A stretch of DNA of 64,000 bases from Mycolicibacterium moriokaense (GTDB taxonomy: Bacteria; Actinomycetota; Actinomycetes; Mycobacteriales; Mycobacteriaceae), in NCBI RefSeq assembly GCF_003201655.1, contig NZ_QJJU01000012.1, positions 105,394 to 169,393 on the forward strand. The letters are read 5' to 3'. The notes under the pieces were generated by a model. The model searched no databases and was not told the DNA's origin. It saw only the letters and a list, made by a program, of their open reading frames with translations. Below, piece by piece: positions 20,246-29,161 of this stretch (position 1 is its first letter; every line of letters begins with the position of its first letter). The translations under genes were made by a program, and so were the position numbers.

Positions 20246-20274
20246 CTAACGTAATTCATAGCTTTGCGCGTTAG
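20246..20274. promoter_or_regulatory. Inverted repeat upstream of the TetR gene (possible operator)
   Basis: Perfect 6-base arms CTAACG (20246-20251) and CGTTAG (20269-20274) separated by 17 bases, ending 9 bases before the GTG start of the TetR-family gene. The spacing is long for a single TetR operator, so it may be two half-sites or chance. Confidence 0.3.
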
Positions 20275-20283
20275 CATCCGGAC

Positions 20284-20934
20284 GTGGCTGAAGTAAGGGG
20301 GGAGCCAGCCCTCGGCTTGCGTGAACGCAAGAAACAACGCACCCGCGCCACCTTGATCGACGCGGCTGTCGAGCTTTGCGACCGCCAGGGTTACGAGCGC
20401 ACGACCGTCGACCAGATCGCCGCGGTCGCCGACGTCTCGCCACGCACGTTCAGCCGGTACTTCGCCACGAAGGACGCCATCGCGCTTGCGCTGATCGACG
20501 AGGCCATCGGCCACGCCGCAGTCGAACTATCCCGCCAACCCATGGACATCAGCCACTTCGAAGCGCTGCGCCGGTCTTACGTCTCGATGTACAGCGGCAC
20601 CAAAACCGCCCCGCCGGGGGGACTCTCGGCCGATCGAATGATGTGCACGGTGCGGATCATCATGTCGTCTGGCGCATTGCGTCACGCGGTCATCGACTAC
20701 CGCCACCACGCCGTCACCATCGCGCTGGCCAAGCGGATGGGCCTCGGCCTGGATGACCTCAAATTGAAGCTGGTGTCCGCCATGTGGGCATCGATCATCA
20801 TGACCGCGCTCGGTGACCTCAGCGAGCAGGAAACGGACTGGCAGCAGGTCGGCATCGACGACATCGTCTCCCGGCTGGAGGGGGCATTCGACGAGTTCAC
20901 CGAGGTGGTTGACGACGTCCGGCATTCAGTCTGA
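20284..20934 (+). CDS. TetR-family transcriptional regulator
   Basis: A 216-residue regulator. The N-terminal TetR HTH is textbook: LRERKKQRTRATLIDAAVEL, then TTVDQIAAVADVSPRTFSRY with the FATKDAIA signature. The C-terminal ligand domain is unassigned. The GTG start is 68 bases after the MFS stop, which might make the MFS its target, but the strong gltA2 gene downstream is an equal candidate. A possible inverted-repeat operator lies at 20246-20274. Confidence 0.88.
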   Translation: MAEVRGEPALGLRERKKQRTRATLIDAAVELCDRQGYERTTVDQIAAVADVSPRTFSRYFATKDAIALALIDEAIGHAAVELSRQPMDISHFEALRRSYVSMYSGTKTAPPGGLSADRMMCTVRIIMSSGALRHAVIDYRHHAVTIALAKRMGLGLDDLKLKLVSAMWASIIMTALGDLSEQETDWQQVGIDDIVSRLEGAFDEFTEVVDDVRHSV

Positions 20935-21029
20935 GCATCTGCTAACCCCCGCCCGGGCACGACTGCTGGAATGGGACTACCTTTTGTAGGGCAGACTTCC
21001 GCATTGACGGCAGCGAAGAAGGGATTCCC

Positions 21030-22337
21030 GTGGCCGATAACGCATCCAGTGACAAAGAGCACGCCACTCTCAAGTACCCCGGAGGCGAGCTTGACCTGGA
21101 CATCGTTCCCGCGACCGAGGGCTCTGATGGAATCGCGCTTGGTTCGCTGCTGGCCAAGACCGGCTACACCACCTACGACGGCGGCTTCGTCAACACCGCC
21201 CCGGTTAAGAGCGCCATCACCTACATCGATGGCGACGCGGGCATCCTGCGCTACCGCGGATACCCGATCGAGCAGCTGGCCGAGAAGTCGACGTTCATCG
21301 AGGTCAGCTACCTTCTGATTTATGGCGAACTGCCGACCAAGGAACAGCTGGAGTCGTTCACCACTCAGATCCAGCGCCACACTCTTCTGCACGAGGACCT
21401 CAAGCGGTTCTTCGACGGCTTCCCGCGCAACGCCCACCCGATGCCGGTGCTGTCCAGCGCCGTGAACGCGCTGAGCGCCTACTACCAGGATTCGCTGGAT
21501 CCGTTCGACGACGAGCAGGTCGAGCTGTCCACCATCCGCCTGCTGGCCAAGCTGCCCACGATCGCGGCGTATGCGTACAAGAAGTCCGTCGGCCAGCCGT
21601 TCCTGTACCCGGACAACTCGATGACGCTGGTGGAGAACTTCCTGCGGATGACGTTCGGGTTGCCCGCCGAGCCATACGAGGTCGACCCCGAGATCGTCCG
21701 GGCCCTTGACCTGTTGCTGATCCTGCACGCCGACCACGAGCAGAACTGTTCGACGTCGACGGTGCGGTTGGTCGGCTCGTCGCAGGCCAACCTGTTCACC
21801 TCGATCTCCGGCGGCATCAACGCGCTATGGGGTCCGCTGCACGGCGGCGCCAACCAAGCGGTGCTGGAGATGCTCGAGGAGATCCGTCAGCAGGGCGGCG
21901 ACGTCCACGACTTCGTCAAGAAGGTCAAGAACAAGGAAGACAACGTCAAGCTGATGGGCTTCGGCCACCGGGTCTACAAGAACTACGACCCGCGGGCGCG
22001 CATCGTCAAGGAGCAGGCCGACAAGATCCTCGGCAAGCTCGGCGGCGACGACGAATTGCTCGACATCGCCAAGGCGCTGGAAGAGGTCGCGCTGACCGAC
22101 GATTACTTCGTCGAGCGCAAGCTCTACCCGAACGTCGACTTCTACACCGGCGTCATCTACCGCGCCATGGGATTCCCGACCCGGATGTTCACCGTCCTGT
22201 TCGCCCTCGGCCGGCTGCCCGGTTGGATCGCGCACTGGCGCGAAATGCACGACGAGGAAGGCGGCAAGATCGGCCGTCCACGCCAGATCTACACCGGCTA
22301 CACCGAGCGCGACTACAAGGCCCTCTCCGGCCGCTAG
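21030..22337 (+). CDS. gltA2: Citrate synthase 1 (GltA2)
   Basis: A 435-residue full-length citrate synthase, the main TCA-cycle enzyme in mycobacteria (Rv0896, 431 aa). The N-terminal domain ([17 protein letters not shown]) is typical of the long class. The catalytic His regions GPLHGGANQ and [16 protein letters not shown] and the Asp region [13 protein letters not shown] are intact. A GTG start preceded by AAGAAGGG is used. It sits alone in the plus direction with 95 bases before it. Confidence 0.96.
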   Translation: MADNASSDKEHATLKYPGGELDLDIVPATEGSDGIALGSLLAKTGYTTYDGGFVNTAPVKSAITYIDGDAGILRYRGYPIEQLAEKSTFIEVSYLLIYGELPTKEQLESFTTQIQRHTLLHEDLKRFFDGFPRNAHPMPVLSSAVNALSAYYQDSLDPFDDEQVELSTIRLLAKLPTIAAYAYKKSVGQPFLYPDNSMTLVENFLRMTFGLPAEPYEVDPEIVRALDLLLILHADHEQNCSTSTVRLVGSSQANLFTSISGGINALWGPLHGGANQAVLEMLEEIRQQGGDVHDFVKKVKNKEDNVKLMGFGHRVYKNYDPRARIVKEQADKILGKLGGDDELLDIAKALEEVALTDDYFVERKLYPNVDFYTGVIYRAMGFPTRMFTVLFALGRLPGWIAHWREMHDEEGGKIGRPRQIYTGYTERDYKALSGR

Positions 22338-22438
22338 CCTTCCCGACGCCGAAACTCACGTTGGGGCGCAAAAGTACGAGTGAGATCCGCCATATTGTCG
22401 ATCTCGACGGTCATTTCGGCTTGCCTCTGAACAGTTGT

Positions 22439-22467
22439 AGTTTCACAATAGTTGTGTGAATGAAACT
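22439..22467. promoter_or_regulatory. Nested inverted repeats over the start of the MFS gene (candidate MarR operator)
   Basis: Two inverted repeats overlap the GTG start at 22456. The outer arms are AGTTTCA (22439-22445) and TGAAACT (22461-22467); the inner arms are TTCACA (22442-22447) and TGTGAA (22455-22460). Such palindromes fit a MarR/TetR dimer. The MarR-family gene at 23906 ends the same operon and is the natural candidate to bind here (inference). Confidence 0.4.
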
Positions 22468-23916
22468 GTCGTCCGATCGCTGAGCTCTCGGCGCAAGGGC
22501 ATCATTCTGGTGTCCTGCTGCCTGAGCCTGCTGATCGTGTCGATGGACGCGACGATCGTCAACGTCGCGATTCCGAACATCCGCGCCGACCTCGGCGCGT
22601 CGGCATCGCAGCTGCAGTGGGTGATCGACATCTACACGCTGGTGCTGGCATCGCTGCTGCTGTTGTCCGGTGCAGCGGGCGACCGGTTCGGCCGCAGGCG
22701 CACGTTCCAGATCGGGTTGACGGTCTTCGCGGTGGGGTCGCTGCTGTGCAGCCTGGCCCCCAACATCGAGATGCTGATCGCCGCGCGTCTTGTGCAGGCC
22801 GTCGGCGGCTCGATGATGAACCCCGTCGCGATGTCGATCATCACGCAGGTGTTCACGGGTCGGGTGGAACGCGCCCGTGCGATCGGCGTCTGGGGCGGCG
22901 TCGTCGGCATCTCGATGGCGCTCGGCCCTATCGTGGGCGGCGCGCTGATCCAGCTGGTCGACTGGCGCGCGGTGTTCTGGATCAACCTGCCGATCTGCGC
23001 CCTGGCGATCGTGCTGACGGCCATCTTCGTGCCGGAGTCCAAGTCGGCCACGATGCGCGACGTCGATCCGGTCGGGCAGGCCCTCGGGATGGCCTTCCTG
23101 TTCGGCGTGGTGTTCGTGCTCATCGAAGGGCCGGGCATGGGCTGGGGTAACGCGCGCATCGTGGGCGTCGCGGTCATAGCTGCGGTGGCGTTTGTCGCGT
23201 TCCTGCGATACGAGGCGCGGCGTCGCGACCCGTTCATCGATCTGCGGTTCTTCCGGAGCATCCCGTTCGCGTCGGCGACGATGATCGCGGTGTGCGCGTT
23301 CGCCGCGTGGGGGGCGTTCCTGTTCATGATGTCGCTGTACCTACAGGAAGAGCGTGGCTTCTCGGCCATCCACACCGGCCTGATCTACCTGCCCGTTGCC
23401 GTTGGCGCGCTGATCTTTTCGCCGCTGTCGGGCCGGCTGGTCGGCCGCTTCGGCAGCTGCCCCTCGCTGCTGGTCGCGGGCACCCTGATCACTGCGGCGA
23501 CGGTGATGCTCACCCAGCTGACCGCGACAACACCGGTGTGGAAGTTGCTGATTGTCTTCGCCGTTTTCGGCATCGGATTCTCGATGGTGAACGCGCCGAT
23601 CACCAACGCTGCGGTGAGCGGCATGCCGACCGATCGGGCAGGCGCCGCCTCGGCGGTTGCCTCGACCAGTCGGCAGGTGGGCGTGAGTCTCGGTGTGGCG
23701 CTGTGCGGTTCCGTCGCGGGCTCCGCGCTGGCGGTCGCAGGGGCCGACTTCGCCGCGGCGGCCAAGCCGCTATGGTTCGTCTGCGCTGGACTCGGGTTGG
23801 TGATCCTCGCGCTGGGTCTCTACTCGACGTCGCCGCGCGGGTTGCGATCAGCCGAGCGACTCGCGCCGTTGGTTGCCGGTTCGCGTGCACAATTCGAGGG
23901 TGCCCGTGCAACGTAA
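22456..23916 (+). CDS. MFS drug:H+ antiporter, EmrB/QacA-type (14 helices)
   Basis: A 486-residue DHA2-family exporter with about fourteen hydrophobic segments. Family markers are MDATIVNVAIPNI in helix 1, LQWVIDIYTLVLASLLLLSG in helix 2, GDRFGRRRTFQIGL (motif A), and the helix-5 antiporter motif GPIVGGALI. It likely exports lipophilic compounds or drugs using the proton gradient. The start is at GTG 22456. The MarR-family regulator at the 3' end overlaps it by 11 bases, so the two form one operon, as is common for self-regulated efflux systems. Confidence 0.88.
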   Translation: MNETVVRSLSSRRKGIILVSCCLSLLIVSMDATIVNVAIPNIRADLGASASQLQWVIDIYTLVLASLLLLSGAAGDRFGRRRTFQIGLTVFAVGSLLCSLAPNIEMLIAARLVQAVGGSMMNPVAMSIITQVFTGRVERARAIGVWGGVVGISMALGPIVGGALIQLVDWRAVFWINLPICALAIVLTAIFVPESKSATMRDVDPVGQALGMAFLFGVVFVLIEGPGMGWGNARIVGVAVIAAVAFVAFLRYEARRRDPFIDLRFFRSIPFASATMIAVCAFAAWGAFLFMMSLYLQEERGFSAIHTGLIYLPVAVGALIFSPLSGRLVGRFGSCPSLLVAGTLITAATVMLTQLTATTPVWKLLIVFAVFGIGFSMVNAPITNAAVSGMPTDRAGAASAVASTSRQVGVSLGVALCGSVAGSALAVAGADFAAAAKPLWFVCAGLGLVILALGLYSTSPRGLRSAERLAPLVAGSRAQFEGARAT

Positions 23917-24322
23917 TCGGTTGGCCGACGAGGTTTGGCGTGCGATGGCTGCGGCGGTGATCGACAACCGCGACAGCTGGAAGCGCGCGGTGATCGAGGA
24001 GACCGGATTGCCGTTCAGCAGGATTCGGATTCTGCGACGGCTCGCCCGTCGGCCATTGACGGTGAAGCAGGTCGCGGAGGCGGCCACCGTGGACGCGCCT
24101 GCTGCGACGGTGGCCGTCAACGATCTGGAAGACCGTGGACTCGTGGTGCGCGTGATCGATCCGACCAATCGGCGGTGCAAGGTCGTCTCGCTGACAGACG
24201 CCGGCCGCGAGATGGTCAAGGCGATTGACGCCATCGATGACCCGGCTCCAAAAGCGCTGGCCTCGCTCAGCGACGGCGACCTGAAGGCGCTGCGCGCGAT
24301 CATCGACAAGTTCGCGAAATGA
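23906..24322 (+). CDS. MarR-family transcriptional regulator
   Basis: A 138-residue winged-helix regulator. LTVKQVAEAATVDAPAATVAV is the recognition region, followed by DLEDRGLVVRVIDPTNRRCK, the wing, with the usual RRCKVVSLTDAGRE. The GTG is placed 6 bases after GAGGG; other starts just upstream are possible. It overlaps the end of the efflux gene and probably controls it through the palindromes at 22439-22467. Confidence 0.85.
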   Translation: MQRNRLADEVWRAMAAAVIDNRDSWKRAVIEETGLPFSRIRILRRLARRPLTVKQVAEAATVDAPAATVAVNDLEDRGLVVRVIDPTNRRCKVVSLTDAGREMVKAIDAIDDPAPKALASLSDGDLKALRAIIDKFAK

Positions 24323-24364
24323 TGGCCTAGGGGAAAACACCCTTTCCACTTTCAACATATAGCG

Positions 24365-24439
24365 CACCGGGGGGCTTGCGGCAAGACCCGGGTGATGCCC
24401 CAAAATGGCTGGCCGAAGCCAGAACCTGCGGAAATGGGG
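24365..24439 (+). promoter_or_regulatory. Structured mRNA leader before the glycosyltransferase (possible riboswitch-like element)
   Basis: Two helical elements lie in the 125-base gap before the gene. The first is a long imperfect hairpin at 24365-24394, built from CACC, GGG and CTTG pairing with CAAG, CCC and GGTG around a 3-base loop. The second is an outer stem CCCCA/TGGGG (24398-24402 with 24435-24439) enclosing a TGGCT/AGCCA hairpin (24406-24421). The outer stem covers the only G-rich candidate ribosome-binding site, 8 bases before the ATG. The first hairpin could also simply end the upstream operon. Confidence 0.4.
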
Positions 24440-24447
24440 TAACCAAA

Positions 24448-25686
24448 ATGCGTGTGTTGTTGTCGACGTGGGGGTCGCGCGGGGACGTCGAACCGTTCTT
24501 GGGACTCGCAGTGGCATTGCGGGAACTCGGCGCGGAAGTGCGGATGTGTGCCCCGCCGGACTTCGCCGACCTGCTGGCCCGAATCGACATTCCGATGGTG
24601 CCTGCGGGCACGTCGGTACGCGACTTGGTGCACGGTGTGCGAGACGGGAAGCCGTCGACGCCCGCCGACGCGCCGCGGGTGGCGGCGGAGTTGGTCGCCG
24701 CGCAGTTCGAGACGGTCGCCGCGGCGGCCGAGGGGTGTGATGCGCTGGTGGCGTCGGGCTTGATGCCTGCAGGCGCGCGAACGGTGGCCGAGGTGCGGGA
24801 CATCCCGTATGTGCTCGTGTCGTTCTTCTGGGGGTCGTTTCCGTCGCCGCGCTACGCACCGATGCAGCGACCGGGCAAGCCGTTTCCGCCTGGCGAGACC
24901 GACAACCGAGTGCTGTGGGACGTGGATGCGGAGCGGGTGCAGGCGCTCTACGGCGCGCCGCTCAACGCCCAACGGGCGGCGCTCGGCCTGCCGCCCGTCG
25001 ACAACGTTCGCGACCACGTCTTCACCGACAGCCCGTGGCTGGCGGCCGACCCGACACTGTGCCCGTGGCCTGGGTCGCCGTATCTCGATGTGGTGCAGAC
25101 CGGCGCGTGGATCCTGCCGGACGATCGCCCACTCCCTGCCGACCTCGAGGCCTTCCTGGAGGCAGGCACACCGCCGGTGTACGTGAGCTTCGGCAGTGTC
25201 CGCGCCCCTGAGGACGCCGCACGGGTGGCCATCGAGGCGATTCGCGCGCATGGCCGTCGCGCGGTGGTCTCGCGCGGCTGGGCCGACCTGGCTCGGATCG
25301 ACGACCGGGACGACTGCTTCGTCGTGGGCGAGGTCAACCATCAGGCGCTGTTCGCGCGGATGGCCGCCGTCGTGCACCACGGCGGGGCCGGTACTACGAC
25401 AACTGCCACGCGGGCAGGCGCTCCTCAGGTGGTGGTGCCCCAGATAGCGGACCAGCCGTACTGGGCAGGCCGCATCGCCGACTTGGGTATTGGTGCGGCA
25501 CACGAGGGTCCGACGCCGACGATTGAGTCCCTGTCGGCCGCGCTCGAGACGGCCCTGACACCCGAAGTCCGCGCGCGAGCGACGGCTGTGGCCGGTCTGA
25601 TTCGGACCGACGGGGCGACGGTCGCCGCCAAGCGGCTGCTAGCTCTGCAGCACCGCCCTCGCGGCGTTGTGGCCGCCGATTCCTGA
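24448..25686 (+). CDS. GT1-family UDP-glycosyltransferase
   Basis: A 412-residue GT-B fold enzyme resembling the mycobacterial glycopeptidolipid/sterol glucosyltransferase-like group. The N-domain begins MRVLLSTWGSRGDVEPFLGL, and the C-domain has the nucleotide-sugar signature from VNHQALFARMAAVVHHGGAG through GAPQVVVPQIADQPYWAGRI. It probably transfers a sugar from a nucleotide donor to a lipid or natural product. The ATG has poor visible Shine-Dalgarno pairing except the GGGG in the structured leader. The 3' end overlaps the convergent oxidoreductase by 48 bases. Confidence 0.87.
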   Translation: MRVLLSTWGSRGDVEPFLGLAVALRELGAEVRMCAPPDFADLLARIDIPMVPAGTSVRDLVHGVRDGKPSTPADAPRVAAELVAAQFETVAAAAEGCDALVASGLMPAGARTVAEVRDIPYVLVSFFWGSFPSPRYAPMQRPGKPFPPGETDNRVLWDVDAERVQALYGAPLNAQRAALGLPPVDNVRDHVFTDSPWLAADPTLCPWPGSPYLDVVQTGAWILPDDRPLPADLEAFLEAGTPPVYVSFGSVRAPEDAARVAIEAIRAHGRRAVVSRGWADLARIDDRDDCFVVGEVNHQALFARMAAVVHHGGAGTTTTATRAGAPQVVVPQIADQPYWAGRIADLGIGAAHEGPTPTIESLSAALETALTPEVRARATAVAGLIRTDGATVAAKRLLALQHRPRGVVAADS

Positions 25687-27174
25687 CACCGCCCCGCCGC
25701 GGCGGGATCCCGAGCCGCACAACAGAATCCGATCGTGTTCCGTCGCCACACCCCAGCGCCTAGCGGGTGTGTCCAGCGGCTCGTCATTCTCGGCGAATGG
25801 CCACGACAACGCGCCGTGGAAGATGTTGCCGCCCGTCATTCCCAGCGTCCGCTCCAGGTCCAGAGTGGTCTTGGCTTCGATGCACAGCCGCCCCGCCGAG
25901 TCCTCCATCAGCACATCCTGAATTGGTTCGGCGAGAACGGAATTCAGCGATTTCAGCACGGCCGACGTCAGTGTGTCGCGCATCCGATCCGGATCGGACC
26001 CGGCGATCAGGCTGTGCGGGGTATGCAGGCCGAACACGGTCAACGTGTGCGCGCCGGATTCGCGCAGGCTGTCCGACAAGATGCTCGAGTCGGCCAACGA
26101 GTGGCAATAGATCTCACACGGAAGCGGGTCCGGCACCACGCCGTGTTCCGCGCGGGTATAGGCGGTGTCGAGCTGACTGAACGTCTCGTTGATGTGAAAC
26201 GTGCCGCCGAACGCCTGCTCGGGTGTGACGGAGTCGTCGCGCAGTCGCGGTAGCCGCCGCAGCATCAGGTTGACCTTGACCTGCGCCCCCTGCGCCAGCG
26301 TCGGCTCCTGGTCGCCCAATAGCCGGGCCAGCACGACCGGTGTCACATTGGCCAACACGAAATCGGCGTGCACCAAGTGTTCCTCGCCGTCGCGGCGATA
26401 CCTGACGTCTCCGTCCGGGTCGATAGCGTAAACCTCTGCACCCGTGATGATTTCGGCACCATGCCCGGCCGCCGCCGCCGCCAGCGCGCCGCTGACCGCG
26501 CCCATACCTCCGACAGGAACGTCCCAGTCGCCGGTGCCACCACCGAGCAGGTGGTACAGGAAGCACACGTTCTGCACCAGCGTCGCGTCATCTGCGCGGG
26601 CGAATGTGCCGATCAACGCGTCGGTGGCCATCACTCCGCGCACCAGATCGTTGGACGCCGCATCCGTAATCGCATTCGCGATCGGCTCGTCGACGATCAA
26701 CCGCCACGTGGCGTCGTCGCCGACCTGCCTGCGCGCCTCGTCGCGGGTGCACAGCGGTTGCAGCAGTGTCGGCCACAGTCGAGAGGTCACCATGCCGCAG
26801 CGACGGTAGAACTCGGCGAACCCGGCCTCGTCGCCAGCAGCGCCGATCGTTCCGAACGTCGAGTTCGGCCCGATCAGCAGGCCCGTGCGGCCACCGGTCG
26901 CCGGATCGGGCGTGTACGACGAGTAGCGGCGGCGCACCAGCCGCACGCGGGCGCCCAGGTCGTCGACGATTCGGCGCGGCAGCAGGCTGACCAGATACGA
27001 GTAGCGCGACAGTCGCGCGTCGATTCCGTCGAAGGCGTGCGCGGACACCGCGGCACCCCCGACGTGGTCAAGCCGTTCGAGCACCTGGACCCGGCGCCCG
27101 GCGCGGGCCAGGTAGGCGCCGGCCACCAGGCCGTTGTGCCCGCCGCCGACGATGACGACGTCGGGCCCCGTCAC
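25639..27174 (-). CDS. CrtI/phytoene-desaturase-like NAD(P)/FAD-dependent oxidoreductase (Rv0897c homologue)
   Basis: A 511-residue flavoprotein. The N-terminal dinucleotide fold is VVIVGGGHNGLVAGAYLARA, followed by RVQVLERLDHVGGAA, and the C-terminal FAD motif is ILLCGSGSRRGGAVSGIGGHN. This layout is that of phytoene desaturase-like and retinol-saturase-like enzymes. Its reaction in mycobacteria is unknown. It follows the DUF2630-like gene by 3 bases on the minus strand, forming a two-gene operon, and is convergent with the glycosyltransferase. Confidence 0.87.
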   Translation of the reverse strand: MTGPDVVIVGGGHNGLVAGAYLARAGRRVQVLERLDHVGGAAVSAHAFDGIDARLSRYSYLVSLLPRRIVDDLGARVRLVRRRYSSYTPDPATGGRTGLLIGPNSTFGTIGAAGDEAGFAEFYRRCGMVTSRLWPTLLQPLCTRDEARRQVGDDATWRLIVDEPIANAITDAASNDLVRGVMATDALIGTFARADDATLVQNVCFLYHLLGGGTGDWDVPVGGMGAVSGALAAAAAGHGAEIITGAEVYAIDPDGDVRYRRDGEEHLVHADFVLANVTPVVLARLLGDQEPTLAQGAQVKVNLMLRRLPRLRDDSVTPEQAFGGTFHINETFSQLDTAYTRAEHGVVPDPLPCEIYCHSLADSSILSDSLRESGAHTLTVFGLHTPHSLIAGSDPDRMRDTLTSAVLKSLNSVLAEPIQDVLMEDSAGRLCIEAKTTLDLERTLGMTGGNIFHGALSWPFAENDEPLDTPARRWGVATEHDRILLCGSGSRRGGAVSGIGGHNAARAVLQS

Positions 27175-27177
27175 CGG

Positions 27178-27426
27178 TCAGCCAAGGTAGCCCTCGACCT
27201 CACCGGGCGGGCGCACCCTTGCCTCGCGGGGATCGCCGCCGGTCTCACGGAGCGCCCGGCGCTGCCGCAACAGGTCCCAGCACTGGTCGAGCGCGACTTC
27301 GACGGCGCGTAGCCGCTGATGCTCCTCGGATTCGTCGATCTCGTGGTGCTGCAGCTTGTCGCGCAGCTCCTTCTCCTCGGTTACCAGCTTGTTGACCTGA
27401 GCGAGAATGTCTTGGTCCTTAGCCAC
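27178..27426 (-). CDS. Small coiled-coil protein, DUF2630-like (Rv0898c homologue)
   Basis: An 82-residue mostly helical protein (VAKDQDILAQVNKLVTEEKE at the start, with heptad-like Leu/Glu spacing through ~60), ending PPGEVEGYLG. The GTG at 27426 gives the length of Rv0898c (87 aa); the frame extends upstream through the FKBP gene region, which is unlikely. It is the first gene of an operon with the CrtI-like gene and diverges from the FKBP gene with a 31-base gap. Function unknown. Confidence 0.82.
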   Translation of the reverse strand: MAKDQDILAQVNKLVTEEKELRDKLQHHEIDESEEHQRLRAVEVALDQCWDLLRQRRALRETGGDPREARVRPPGEVEGYLG

Positions 27427-27457
27427 GGCTCTAGTCTGCCCGACTACGGTGTGTCCG

Positions 27458-27820
27458 GTGACTACCAAGCCAGAGATCGAATTTCCCGAGGGGCCCGCAC
27501 CGACCGAACTCGTCATCAAGGACCTGGTGGTCGGCGACGGCGCTGAGGCCGTTCCCGGCGGCAATGTCGAGGTGCACTATGTCGGCATCGAGCACGACAC
27601 CGGCGAGGAGTTCGACAGCTCGTGGAACCGCGGCGAGTCCATCGAGTTCCCGTTGCGCGGGCTCATCCAGGGCTGGCAGGACGGCATCCCCGGGATGAAG
27701 GTCGGTGGCCGTCGACAACTGACCATCCCGCCCGAACAGGCCTACGGCCCTGAGGGCGGCGGTCACCGGTTGTCGGGCAAGACGCTGATTTTCGTCATCG
27801 ACCTGCTTGCCACCCGCTAG
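27458..27820 (+). CDS. FKBP-type peptidyl-prolyl cis-trans isomerase
   Basis: A 120-residue single FKBP domain without signal peptide, hence cytoplasmic. The core motifs are VEVHYVGIEHDTGEEFDSSW, IEFPLRGLIQGWQDGIPGMK and RRQLTIPPEQAYGPEG, with the active-site aromatic residues in place. It catalyses prolyl isomerisation during protein folding. GTG 27458 gives the usual short actinobacterial form. It lies where M. tuberculosis has the Rv0899-Rv0901 (ompA/arfA) genes, which are missing. Its stop overlaps that of prrB. Confidence 0.9.
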   Translation: MTTKPEIEFPEGPAPTELVIKDLVVGDGAEAVPGGNVEVHYVGIEHDTGEEFDSSWNRGESIEFPLRGLIQGWQDGIPGMKVGGRRQLTIPPEQAYGPEGGGHRLSGKTLIFVIDLLATR

Positions 27821-29157
27821 CTCGGCCCGGGCAGCCGCAGCAGGAGCCGCACGCCGCCCATCGGACTGTCGTCCAAAGAGGCCGTGCCGCCATGTATTTC
27901 GGCTTGCTGAGCGACCAGCGCCAGGCCAAGCCCTGAGCCGGAGACCGACGCCGTCGACCCGCGGGTAAACCGGTCGAAGACCACCTTGCGCTCTTCTTCA
28001 GGGATGCCGACGCCGTCGTCGTCGATCGCGATTTCCACTCCGGCGCGCGAACTGACCGCCGACAACTGCACTCTCGTCGCGCCGCCGTGCTTGACCGCGT
28101 TGGCGATCGCGTTGTCGACGGCAAGCCGAAGTCCCGCGGGCAGCCCGACGATGATCACCGTCGGCGCAGGCACAAGGGAGACATCCAGATCGGGGTACAC
28201 CCGCATCGCGTCATGCGCTGCGCGGTCGAGCAGTTCGGTGATGTCGACCGGTACGTGGTCGTCGAACGTCGACAGCTCGCCCTGCGCCAGTCGCTCGAGG
28301 GCTCCCAGAGTGGCCTCGATGCGCGACTGGGTGCGGATGACGTCGTTGACCACCTCTTTGCGTTGTTCGTCGGGCAGGTCGAGGGTCGACAGCACCTCGA
28401 GATTGGTGCGCATCGCGGTCAACGGCGTGCGCAGTTCATGGGCCGACACCGCGGAGAAGTCGCGCGCCGACGCGAGCGCGGCCTTGGTGCGGCCCTGCTC
28501 TTCCCAGATGCGTTCGAGCATGCCTTTCACAGCCTCGGCGATCTCGACGGCCTCGGAGGCGCCGCGCACCTCGATATCGGGTGGTTCGTCGCCCGCATCA
28601 ATCTGACTGGTCTGCCGGGCCAGCTGTTTGAACGGTCGCACCGCGAATGCGGCCAGCACCCACCCGAACACGGTGGAGGCACTGATGGCGAGCAGACAGA
28701 TGATGATCACCCGCCGATGCAAGTTGTTGGTGTCGGCGATGGTCGCGTTGTAGGTGTCTCCGACGGCGACCGACATCGGCTCGGGAGCCCGAATCTCCAC
28801 GGTGCGCACGCGATACCGGACGCCGTCCACGAAAGTGTCTTCGTAGCCGGCAGGCAGCTCGGGCAGCACGACGTTGGAGTTGGACGTGACCTGCCCGTTC
28901 TTGCGCACCGTGATCACGGCGTCCTGGTCGTTCGGCGTCTTTGGAATCTCGTTGAGCCCGCGCGGCAGGAACGGGATCGCGAAGCCCGCCGCCTCGTCGA
29001 GCCTGCGATCGAGCCGTTCCTTGCGGTCGCCGGTGATGCCGACCCAGACGACCGTGCCGACGATGAGCACGGGAATCGCGGCGCCGATCGCCGTCGCGAC
29101 CACCACCCGGGCCCGCAGCGAGGGCGTGCGGCGGAAGATCCGCGACAGCAGGTTCAT
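27817..29157 (-). CDS. prrB: Sensor histidine kinase PrrB
   Basis: A 446-residue membrane sensor kinase, the same length as M. tuberculosis PrrB (Rv0902c). Two membrane helices (about residues 16-43 and 149-175) flank an extracytoplasmic sensor domain, followed by HAMP (RPFKQLARQTSQIDAG), the dimerisation helix with phospho-acceptor His240 in SAHELRTPLTAM, and the ATP-binding N, G1 and G2 boxes (DNAIANAVKHGG, IDDDGVGIPEEE, GSGLGLALV). The start MNLLSRIFRRTPSLRAR fits. It lies 4 bases after prrA. PrrAB is essential in M. tuberculosis. Confidence 0.95.
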   Translation of the reverse strand: MNLLSRIFRRTPSLRARVVVATAIGAAIPVLIVGTVVWVGITGDRKERLDRRLDEAAGFAIPFLPRGLNEIPKTPNDQDAVITVRKNGQVTSNSNVVLPELPAGYEDTFVDGVRYRVRTVEIRAPEPMSVAVGDTYNATIADTNNLHRRVIIICLLAISASTVFGWVLAAFAVRPFKQLARQTSQIDAGDEPPDIEVRGASEAVEIAEAVKGMLERIWEEQGRTKAALASARDFSAVSAHELRTPLTAMRTNLEVLSTLDLPDEQRKEVVNDVIRTQSRIEATLGALERLAQGELSTFDDHVPVDITELLDRAAHDAMRVYPDLDVSLVPAPTVIIVGLPAGLRLAVDNAIANAVKHGGATRVQLSAVSSRAGVEIAIDDDGVGIPEEERKVVFDRFTRGSTASVSGSGLGLALVAQQAEIHGGTASLDDSPMGGVRLLLRLPGPS

Positions 29158-29161
29158 CGCA

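Noticed and set aside
22338..22438. Possible stem between ACTCACG and CGAGTGA after gltA2
   Set aside because: The pairing is broken by a bulge and the loop is long; not enough to call a terminator.
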